The notes below the pieces were generated by a model. That model saw only the letters and a list, made by a program, of their open reading frames with translations, searched no databases and was not told the origin of the DNA. 64,000 nucleotides of DNA. Origin: Nostocoides sp. HKS02. GTDB taxonomy: Bacteria > Actinomycetota > Actinomycetes > Actinomycetales > Dermatophilaceae. Within the stretch, counting starts at the first letter, position 1, and every line of letters starts with the position of its first letter. The position numbers and the translations under genes are program-made. Shown one piece after another: positions 1-7,437 of the stretch. The DNA lies in assembly GCF_009707485.1 (NCBI RefSeq), contig NZ_CP046121.1, forward strand, positions 1,488,001 through 1,552,000, written 5' to 3'.

Positions 1-1859
1 GCCAGCCCGGCGAGGGCGCCACGTCGGGTGCCGATCTCCTTGGCCTCCTCGTGAACGCGTGTCATGAGGAAGATGTTGTAGTCGATCCCCAGCGCCACGA
101 GGAACACGAAGACGAACAGCGGCAGCGAGGTGTCCGCCCCTGCGAAGCCGAGGACGTGCCGGAAGATCAGCGAGGAGAGCCCGAGCGCCGCGCCGTACGA
201 CAGAACGACTGTGCCGATGAGGATCAGCGGCGCGGTGACGGCCCGCAGCAGCAGGACGAGGATCAGCAGCACCACCGCGAGGATGAGCGGGATGATCCGC
301 CTGTTGTCGTCCGATGACGCCCGAAGCGTGTCCGCGCGCGTCGCGGTGTCGCCGCCGGCGATCGCGTTGGCCCCGGGGACCCGAGCGATGGCGCTGCGGA
401 TGCGGTCGATGCTCTGGGTCGCCGCGTCGGAGTCGGGAGCGGCGCTGAGGGTCGCCTGGAGTAGCGAGCGGCCGCCCTTGGTCACCGGGTCGGTGACGGA
501 GGAGACCCCCGCCAGGCCCTGCAGGGTGGTCTTGACGGCGCCCGCCTGCGAGGCGTTCGCGAGCACCATGACCGGAGAACCGGAGCCCGCCGGGAAGTGC
601 CTGGCCAGGACCTGTTCGCCGACCACGGACTCGGGGGTGCCGTAGAAGGCGTCCTTGTTCTGCAGGCCGACCGCGTTGAGCTGGAGGATGCCGAGCGACG
701 CCACGGCGAGCAGCACCGAGGTGACGACCCAGGTGCGCCGCGGGGCGCGGGCGATGCGAGCGCCGATGCGCGCCCAGACGCCGTCGCGGGTGTGGTCGGC
801 CGAGCCGAACGACGGCCGCACCGGCCAGAAGATCCAGCGTCCGAGCACGACGAGCAGCGCCGGCAGCAGCGTCAGCATGACGAGCAGACCAACGGCGACA
901 CCGATCGCGGCGACCGGGCCGAGGCCCTTGGTGGAGTTCATCGTCGCGACGAGCAGGCACAGCATGCCGGCGATGACGGTGGCGCCGGACGCGAAGATCG
1001 CAGGGCCGGCGCGGTGGAGCGCGAACGCCATCGCCTCGTGGCGGTCCGCGTGACGGCGCAGCTCCTCGCGGTAGCGGGCGACGAGCAGCAGGGCGTAGTC
1101 GGTGCCGGCGCCGAACACGATGACGGTGAGGATGCCCGAGCTCTGCGCGTTGACGGTGAGGGTGTCGCCCTTGGCGAGGAAGTAGATGACGGCCTGGGCG
1201 ACGAACAGGGCCGTGCCGGCCGAGATGACCGGGACGAGCCACAGGATCGGACTGCGGTAGGTCAGCAGCAGGATGATGATGACGACGGTCATGGCCGAGT
1301 AGAGCAGCTTGCCGTCGATGCCCGAGAAGGCCGCCGACGAGTCAGCGGAGAATCCGACCGGCCCAGTGACCTGCATCGACAACCCCGCCGGGCGGTCCTG
1401 GGCGATGGCCCGCAGGTCCTTGGCGGTGGCGCTCAGCGAGTCCCACCCGGCGCTGCCTGCATCAACGGGGACGATGACCTGCAGCGCCTTGCCGTCGCGC
1501 GACGGGATCGGGCCGACGCTGTCCTTGCGGACCGGGGCGAGGGCGTTGAACTTCGCCACCTGTGCGGTGACTGCCTGCGTGTCCGCCGGGGTCAGGCCAG
1601 ACGCGCGCTCGTAGACGAGGACCGCCGGGAACTCGTTCTTGCTCTGGAACGCCTCGATCTGCTTGACCACCTGGGTCGACTGGGCGTCCGCCGGCAGCCA
1701 GGCGACGGCCTCGTTGTTGAGCGCGCCCTGCAGCTTGCCCGCAGGCCCGAACGCCGCGGCCAGCACGAGCAGCCAGAACCCGACGACGAACCACTTGGTC
1801 ACCCGGCCCGCTGGGAACCATGCCATCCGCCCGACATCGCCGATCCGTGTCTGTGCCAT
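1..1859 (-). CDS. MMPL-family RND transporter, C-terminus cut by window edge
   Basis: About 619 residues are visible. It reads as an inner-membrane MMPL-type permease of the kind that exports lipids or drugs. An N-terminal membrane anchor (FVVGFWLLVLAAAFGP) is followed by a large extracytoplasmic loop, a cluster of membrane helices with the family motif GAGTDYALLLVARYRE, a second loop, and a second membrane cluster ending with ALGIDYNIFLMTRVHEEA at the edge. This two-fold repeat is characteristic of the family. The ATG start is supported by GAGAGG about 8 bases upstream. The gene runs out of the window, so its end and downstream partners are unknown. The substrate cannot be predicted. Paired GTTCAGGGGT repeats lie about 115 bp upstream. 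Confidence 0.88.
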   Translation of the reverse strand, partial: MAQTRIGDVGRMAWFPAGRVTKWFVVGFWLLVLAAAFGPAGKLQGALNNEAVAWLPADAQSTQVVKQIEAFQSKNEFPAVLVYERASGLTPADTQAVTAQVAKFNALAPVRKDSVGPIPSRDGKALQVIVPVDAGSAGWDSLSATAKDLRAIAQDRPAGLSMQVTGPVGFSADSSAAFSGIDGKLLYSAMTVVIIILLLTYRSPILWLVPVISAGTALFVAQAVIYFLAKGDTLTVNAQSSGILTVIVFGAGTDYALLLVARYREELRRHADRHEAMAFALHRAGPAIFASGATVIAGMLCLLVATMNSTKGLGPVAAIGVAVGLLVMLTLLPALLVVLGRWIFWPVRPSFGSADHTRDGVWARIGARIARAPRRTWVVTSVLLAVASLGILQLNAVGLQNKDAFYGTPESVVGEQVLARHFPAGSGSPVMVLANASQAGAVKTTLQGLAGVSSVTDPVTKGGRSLLQATLSAAPDSDAATQSIDRIRSAIARVPGANAIAGGDTATRADTLRASSDDNRRIIPLILAVVLLILVLLLRAVTAPLILIGTVVLSYGAALGLSSLIFRHVLGFAGADTSLPLFVFVFLVALGIDYNIFLMTRVHEEAKEIGTRRGALAGL

Positions 1860-1970
1860 CCCCGTTGCCTCTCGCCTAGCGTCGTCGCACCCTCCTGCCA
1901 GGCGCTGTCCCCCTTCACGCTAAGCCGCCGGACCCTTGCGGAACAACGGTTTTCGCTGGAGTTGGGCGAT

Positions 1971-1993
1971 GGTTCAGGGGTCGTTCAGGGGTG
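1971..1993. repeat. Paired direct repeat GTTCAGGGGT upstream of MMPL gene
   Basis: Two copies of GTTCAGGGGT start 11 bases apart (1972 and 1983), about 115 bp upstream of the transporter start. The 11-base periodicity resembles response-regulator sites of the PHO-box kind. Near-identical GTTCAGGGGC units lie upstream of the formate dehydrogenase genes at 20369-20398. The regulatory role is inferred. Confidence 0.35.
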
Positions 1994-2048
1994 ACCCTGA
2001 GGTCGGGTCGGGCAAATCGGGTCGTATGCCGCGTGGCGGGATCCATGG

Positions 2049-2410
2049 TTGGGGGACCTCCGGCGCGGCGAGGGCCCGCGTGCCGTCCATGTTGAGGTCT
2101 GTGCCGCGCTCGCGGCGGCCGAGCGTTGGCAGCGCCTGACGACCACCCAAGTCGCCACGGCCTTGCAGGATTGGGAGTCGTTGTGGGCCGGGGTGCGCAC
2201 GGTCGACCTCAGCGAGTCGATTGCGGGGCTGCAGGTCGCCTGGCCCGAGCCCACGCCTTGCGGGGCGCCGACGCGGTGCACCTCGCCACGGTCGCAGCCG
2301 TCGGTGTCGATCAGGCCTACTTCGCCGTGTGGGACCTTCGACTGCGGGAGAGCGCTCGTGCTCTGGGCGCACACGTGGTCCCGCAGTCACTCTTGAGCGG
2401 GGCCCAGTAA
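2049..2410 (+). pseudogene. PIN-domain (VapC-like) toxin remnant
   Basis: Two overlapping frames together spell the central and C-terminal part of a PIN ribonuclease: VHVEVCAALAAAERW, then DWESLWAGVRTVDLSESIAGL, then (after a shift near 2235) AGRLARAHALRGADAVHLA and a final beta strand AYFAVWDLRLRESA. The acidic motif region of the C-terminal half (GADAVHLA) is intact. The first ~40 residues, including the N-terminal catalytic aspartate strand, are not found upstream in any frame. One base, probably a G near GGGCTGCAGG, is missing. No antitoxin gene is visible. It is read as a decayed toxin gene; the TAA stop is at 2408-2410. Confidence 0.55.
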
Positions 2411-2413
2411 GGC

Positions 2414-3716
2414 CTACCTGCGGTTGGCCGAGGCCGCGATCGCCAACGCCATCGCACGGCCTCGGTCGTCCGAGACGCCAAGCGCCTTGCTCGCGACGAC
2501 GATGGTCGTGTCGGCGCCGGCCGTCACGCTCGAACCCCCGGCCCGGATCGGCTGGCCGGCCGCGACCCACAGGGCCGTGGCAGGCCGGAACTGCGGGTCA
2601 ACGCTGGTGCCGTAGACCACTCGGCGCTTGTTTGAGCGACGTCTCGAGCTCGAGGTCGGCTGCCGAGTGGTTGGCACTCAGCTGGATGGTCACCAACGTC
2701 GTTGCGGGGTCATCGAGGCGCGTGCCCCAGGCACAGCCGTTGCGAGTCGTGATCGGCTGAACCGTGCGCTTGATCGCCGAAGCCACCTCGGCCCCTGTGA
2801 CGCGAGAGCAGTCAGTCGGCGCCGGGACAGTGGATCCCGACGCGGAGATCGACCCCAGGCTCGCACTCGACGGGTGACCTCCCGGCAGCGAGGCGAGGAT
2901 CTTCGGCAACGAGGCCAGGAACCCCAGCGCCATCACCACGACGAGCAGCCCCGCGAGCAAGGCCCCAAAGCCACGGCCGAGTCGCGCACCGACTGAGCGC
3001 CTTCCCGGCCTCGCCCGCCCCGGCACGTGAGGTGACGCCGAGCCTGGCGCGGTCGACCGGCGGGCGGGTGCACGCCCTCGACGGACTGACTTGGCGGCGA
3101 CAGCCGCTTGTCCGATGGCTGCCAGGAGCTCGGGGTGCGTTGTGGTCGAAGGGAAGTCAGTCATGGCTCGAGTGACGACCCGCCCCGCCGACTCGCGGTC
3201 CAGGAGCACGGGCTGAGCGTTCAGCCAGTCCACGAGGCGACCCACGGGTACGATCGAGACGCCTCGCACCATGCGGGGCTCCCCGAACTCGGCCTCGTGC
3301 GCGCCGGCGAGGCACAGGACCGGCGTCACCGGCATACCCGCCTCGGCTGCCATGTAGCTGGCCATGCCGTGCACCTTCTTGAGCTCAACGGCGAGACTGA
3401 CCGAGACGGGTTGCCCGTCGCGGACCGTGTGCTGAAAGAGGCCCCCGTCGAACTCGGTGACCCGACCCGCGCGGTTCTTCGCGTCCACCAGGAAAAGGCC
3501 GCCGGGTCCGATCACCACGTGGTCGAGGTTGGCCTCGGACTGGCCCGGGCGCAGCAGCCGATCGTGCAGGACCGTCCAGGCCTCCCGCAGCTCGCTCAGG
3601 GCCGCAGCCACCCGGCGCTCGCCCGCTGCGCCGGCCGCCCACGCCCCTGCTCCGTCGTCGCCGATGTCTTTCAGCTCCTCGGCTTTGCGCTCAGCGCTTC
3701 CTCCCCCGACTGCCAT
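2414..3716 (-). CDS. NERD-domain membrane protein, frameshifted
   Basis: The N-terminal ~150 residues form a NERD (nuclease-related) domain with the PD-(D/E)xK-like strand LFLVDAKNRAG (D78, K80, counting from the ATG at 3716). A basic linker, one membrane helix near residues 250-272 and a C-terminal exported domain with paired cysteines (TDCSRVTGAEVA ... NGCAWGTRLDD) follow. The frame breaks at 2626-2632, where + strand GCTTGTT replaces an expected GCTGTT. Skipping one base restores ETSLKQRRVVYGTSV and continues to a stop at 2414. The total is then 434 codons. NERD proteins are often near DNA-processing or defence genes; the function here is unknown. It is divergent from the HNH gene, with about 110 bp between starts. 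Confidence 0.7.
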
Positions 3717-3829
3717 GGTCAGGGACCCTAGATTTAGCGCCGTTCGGGCATCCTCCGAACCCAGGACTTCGGGGGCAAACCTGACCAAACGGATGACCGG
3801 GACGCCCTTCTTGCTCCTAAGCTGGCGCC

Positions 3830-4728
3830 GTGGCAGGGGACGCGCTGGACGACGAACGACTTCGACGCGAGGTGATCGCTGCCGCGGTCATGCGGCGAGC
3901 CGACGAGCTGGGCGGCTACCTGCCGTGGAACGAGCTGAGCGACTTCCCGTTGCCGGACGGAACGCGCCTCCGTCTCGTTGATGGCGGACGTGGCGGCATC
4001 TGGAACCCGCAAGGCTTCGGCGCCACGCTCAGTATCCTGACCTCGCCGGACGGGCCGTATCCAGACAGAGAGGACGGCGGCTTCCTCCAGTACAGCTACC
4101 AGAAGGGGCCCGAGGGCGGGAAGAACCTCAAGCTCCGGGCGGCGATGGAGCACCGCCTTCCCGTCATCCGGTTCGACAAGGTCGCGAAGGGGGCGTACCA
4201 CCCGATCTACCCCGTCTTCGTCGTCGGAGACAACCCGATCACCCGCGAGTTCACCCTGACGCTCGACGAAGTCCTCCGGGCTCTGCCGGGCTCGCAGACG
4301 TTGTCCCCCATCGAGAAGGCGTATGCCGCGCGCCTGGTCCGGGCGCGCGTCCACCAGCCAGCGTTCCGCGCCCGAGTCATGCTCGCCTACGAGGGCACCT
4401 GCTGCGTGTGCACGTTGAAGCACCCCGAGCTGCTCGACGCGGCGCACATCATCGAGGACAACCAGGGCGATGGCGATCCCGTCGTCCCCAACGGGCTCAG
4501 CCTGTGCAAGATCCACCACGCCGCATACGACCGGCTGCTTGTTGGGCATCACTCCCGACTACGAGGTCAGAATCAACGCACGCCTGCTCGAGGAGATCGA
4601 CGGACCGATGTTGCTCCATGGCCTGCAGGAGATGCACGGCCGCGATCTCGCGCTTCCCCGGGCGAAGGCGGACCGGCCCGATCCGGAGCGCCTCGAGACT
4701 CGCTTTCAGCTTGTTCGTCGCGGGCTAG
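3830..4728 (+). CDS. HNH endonuclease, putative restriction enzyme, frameshifted twice
   Basis: An N-terminal domain of about 150 residues (GIWNPQGFGATLSIL, QYSYQKGPEGG, KLRAAMEHRLPVIRF) resembles the recognition half of predicted COG3440-type restriction endonucleases. A C-terminal HNH nuclease follows: CCVC, DAAHIIEDNQGDGD, VPNGLSLCKIHHAAYD, with all metal and zinc ligands present. Two GCTTGTT heptamers (4537-4543 and 4709-4715) each shift the frame. Reading GCTGTT at both gives RLLLGITPDYEVRI and RFQLFVAG followed by TAG at 4726-4728, a 299-codon gene. GTG start. The convergent neighbour is the DUF262 gene. A modified-DNA-dependent nuclease is a reasonable inference, not shown. Confidence 0.72.
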
Positions 4729-4785
4729 GGGTGGGTGGCCGTGAGGTGCCGTCGGCCCCACAGGCCGGCGCGCGCGGCACGGCTC

Positions 4786-7239
4786 CTACATCGAATGTGG
4801 CGACTCAGCCTCGGCTATCAGCGCGGTGAGCGCTTCGCTGTCAAGCCTTTGCTCCGGGTCGGCTACTCCGTTTGTCAGGCGCACACCCTCCTGACGCAGC
4901 AGTGCCTCCGGATCGCGATGGTCGGACTCGTCACTCCACGCAAAACCGGGGGCCACGCGCCCGTCGGACGTCAGAACCCGCCATGCGTGGGTGCACTGCA
5001 AGCACTTGGCGATATGGCCACCGAGAGGCTGGGGCGCCGTGCCGACGGCGTCCGCGAGTTCGGTGTAAGACGTCCAATGCGCCTCGGGTAGCGCCTCAAG
5101 TATTTCGTGCAGACGTGACCAGTCGAACGCAGTTGGTTTGTCTGCCTTCTCGCCTCGGTAGAGCGCTCGCACATCCGCCAGACGCCGCCCGTCGGTGAGA
5201 TGCCAGAACGTCCAGCCATTCGTCGCCTTGCCACCCTTCATGTGATAGCCAGCGCTTGAGGGCGTCGCGTAGCTCCTTCCGCCAAACTCGATCTGCCCCG
5301 CTGATGTGACAGTCGCTTCGAGCGCCTCCCATTGACCTGGCCTTGGCCGGAGGACGGTCCCTGGCTGCAGAAGTCCAGCAGCAAAAAGATGCTTGAGCTC
5401 GACCCAAGCGTTGTCCTTCGGCTGCGGGTCGCTAATCGACCCCGTATGTCCGGGAGGGCTCGGCCAGACTGCCAGGAGGATCTCGGTCAACGCCGTCGTG
5501 CGTTCGTCGATGGCAGCCTCATCCCAGGTGGTCTGCTCATGGGACTGTCGATTGAGCAGTAGGACGTCGTGCTTCACGATCTGGTCGCGCTTGCCACCGG
5601 CGCCCTGCCACGGTCCGTTCGACACCGTGCTGTTGAGGCTGGTCGTGAGCAGCGTTAGATTCCCCAAGCGATGAACATGTTCGCTCCGCGAGAGTTCCGC
5701 CTCAAGCCCAGCAACGTTCCAATGGGTCTGCCACTTTTGCGGCAGAACGTGTTCGATCGGGTATCCAATGCGCGGCACTTGCGGGTACTTGTGCGCCGCC
5801 CGAAGATGGTCCTCGATCGCCTCGAGATAGAGACGCATCCGGCCTCGTGGGTAGCGGTTGTACGCCTGCTCAGTACGAAGATGTTCCCGCACCTCGTCAT
5901 CGCCAGGCCAGTACGTGGACGCCACGTTGAGCCTCGTGAGATGAGCCTGGACACGCCCAACGAGCTCACCCGCGGGCGCAGCGCGGCTGGTCTTGATGAT
6001 GTCCGCCACGATTCGGCCGAGGTCCGCCGACGTTAGACGAAGTAGCTGGCGGCGGACGATCCACGACTCAAGCATTGCAACGACCGCATCGGCAACCTCT
6101 GCGGCGATGGCAAGTTCGGGGTCGTACAGCCAGATCATCGCCGGCTTGAGCAGTTCTACCCCGCCGGCCCGCATTCTGTAGAACGCCAGCTCGGGCCGGG
6201 TCAGAATCCGCGAGGTGTCGGCAGCATTCTCCGTCCAGCGTCGGTAGAGCTCAGCCTGCGCTTTGATCGCCAGCAGCAGATCGCTCATCTTGCTGCCGGA
6301 CTCATAGTCGACGTAGGTCTTGAACCGGATGAACGTCTGCCGTGGACTGACTTCCTCGCCTAGTCGGCTGCCGAGCCATTGACCAAGAAACTGGGAACTG
6401 CGGCTCATGGTGTATCGCCCGACGCTCACGTCCTGTTCCCAGAACTTGGTCTCGAACGGCCAGTCCTCGGCGTACGCGCGTTTGGTATCGGCGCCCTCGG
6501 ACTCGAGTCGCTGAAAGACGAAGTTCTTAATTAGGTCCGCTGCCGTAAGTGGTGTGCCACGCGCGTTGAGCGTTTCGAAGATTTCTTGCGAGTTCTCCTG
6601 GGCCAGCAGATCGATGACGACGAGCTGGAGTCCTTGGCTGATCGAGTGCGCGAGGGCATCCGCTCGCTCACGAACGTTCTCACCGACCCCGAGCCATTCC
6701 TCGACTCTCGCGACAAAGAAGCCGTGGGCTCGGACGATGCGTGCGCCAGCGTGCCTCAACTCGGCGTGCTCCACAGGGGGCTCGCTGTCCATCACCTCAC
6801 GGAATGGTGCGCCGTCCTGGTTGGTGTGCGTCAGCTTGAGACTGGCCTCCACAACGCCGCCGTATGCGCGATTGTGTGTCAGATCGTCGAACTGCTGCGC
6901 GAGACCTTCAAGGCCCCGCCCCTCGAATACGGCCGCTGACGAGTCGATCAGAAGCTGCAGGGTCGTGAGCCGCTGTTGACCGTCGATGACGTTCTTCTCG
7001 GGGACCGCCCCCTGTTGGCCGTCCAACGCCTGCAGGACGACAGCTCCAAGGAAGTGCGTCGCCGCCGTGTACGGTTCCCGAATCCGCATCTCGGCGAGGC
7101 GAGCGATGTCCTGCCACAGCGGCAGCCACTGCTCCGCTTCGTCCCAGACGTACGGCCGCTGAAACAGAGGCACCACGAGATGTTGCGGAAGGTAGAACAC
7201 AGCCTGCGGCGTGAGTACGTCGGTCTTCACATCTAGCAC
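4786..7239 (-). CDS. DUF262-DUF1524 (GmrSD-like) protein with RAMA-like and alkyltransferase-like domains
   Basis: 817 residues. Residues 15-250 are DUF262 (GmrS-like ParB fold), with FQRPYVWDE and the IDGQQRLTTL nucleotide-binding motif at 86-95. Residues ~440-590 are DUF1524 (GmrD-like HNH), with YPIEHVLPQ at 493-501 and HRLGNLTLLTTSLNSTVSN at 523-541. Residues ~612-695 look like a RAMA modified-DNA-reader domain (AGLLQPGTVL, SYATPSSAG, NGWTFWHL). Residues ~705-790 match the DNA-binding fold of alkylguanine transferases (WTSYTELADAVG, HAWRVLTSDGRVAPGF, LLRQEGVRL) but carry HAWRV where the active enzymes have PCHRV, so they are alkyltransferase-like only. The whole is likely a single-chain type IV restriction enzyme. 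The GTG at 7239 is the longest start; a GTG at 7230 is possible. Confidence 0.82.
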   Translation of the reverse strand: MLDVKTDVLTPQAVFYLPQHLVVPLFQRPYVWDEAEQWLPLWQDIARLAEMRIREPYTAATHFLGAVVLQALDGQQGAVPEKNVIDGQQRLTTLQLLIDSSAAVFEGRGLEGLAQQFDDLTHNRAYGGVVEASLKLTHTNQDGAPFREVMDSEPPVEHAELRHAGARIVRAHGFFVARVEEWLGVGENVRERADALAHSISQGLQLVVIDLLAQENSQEIFETLNARGTPLTAADLIKNFVFQRLESEGADTKRAYAEDWPFETKFWEQDVSVGRYTMSRSSQFLGQWLGSRLGEEVSPRQTFIRFKTYVDYESGSKMSDLLLAIKAQAELYRRWTENAADTSRILTRPELAFYRMRAGGVELLKPAMIWLYDPELAIAAEVADAVVAMLESWIVRRQLLRLTSADLGRIVADIIKTSRAAPAGELVGRVQAHLTRLNVASTYWPGDDEVREHLRTEQAYNRYPRGRMRLYLEAIEDHLRAAHKYPQVPRIGYPIEHVLPQKWQTHWNVAGLEAELSRSEHVHRLGNLTLLTTSLNSTVSNGPWQGAGGKRDQIVKHDVLLLNRQSHEQTTWDEAAIDERTTALTEILLAVWPSPPGHTGSISDPQPKDNAWVELKHLFAAGLLQPGTVLRPRPGQWEALEATVTSAGQIEFGGRSYATPSSAGYHMKGGKATNGWTFWHLTDGRRLADVRALYRGEKADKPTAFDWSRLHEILEALPEAHWTSYTELADAVGTAPQPLGGHIAKCLQCTHAWRVLTSDGRVAPGFAWSDESDHRDPEALLRQEGVRLTNGVADPEQRLDSEALTALIAEAESPHSM

Positions 7240-7382
7240 CGTAGATGGCGAACCAGACCATCTGGGCCTTTCGTGACACTCCGTCGGAAATTTGGACCAC
7301 GCACCGGGTCCCGGGGCGCCTTATCGTCGGCGTGCTGCTCCTCCGTGACGACAACCGAATCACCCACGGCGCTGCATGACAT

Positions 7383-7422
7383 ACGGAAGGACCCGGAGCG
7401 GCTCCGCTCCGGGTCCTTCCGT
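7383..7422. terminator. Strong inverted repeat downstream of nrdJ
   Basis: A perfect 19-bp inverted repeat, ACGGAAGGACCCGGAGCGG and its complement, has a two-base centre. It lies 15 bp past the nrdJ stop and before the DUF262 start. The T-tract is weak on both strands, as is common for actinobacterial terminators. It probably ends nrdR-nrdJ transcription. Confidence 0.75.
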
Positions 7423-7437
7423 TCTTGACTGGCTAGG

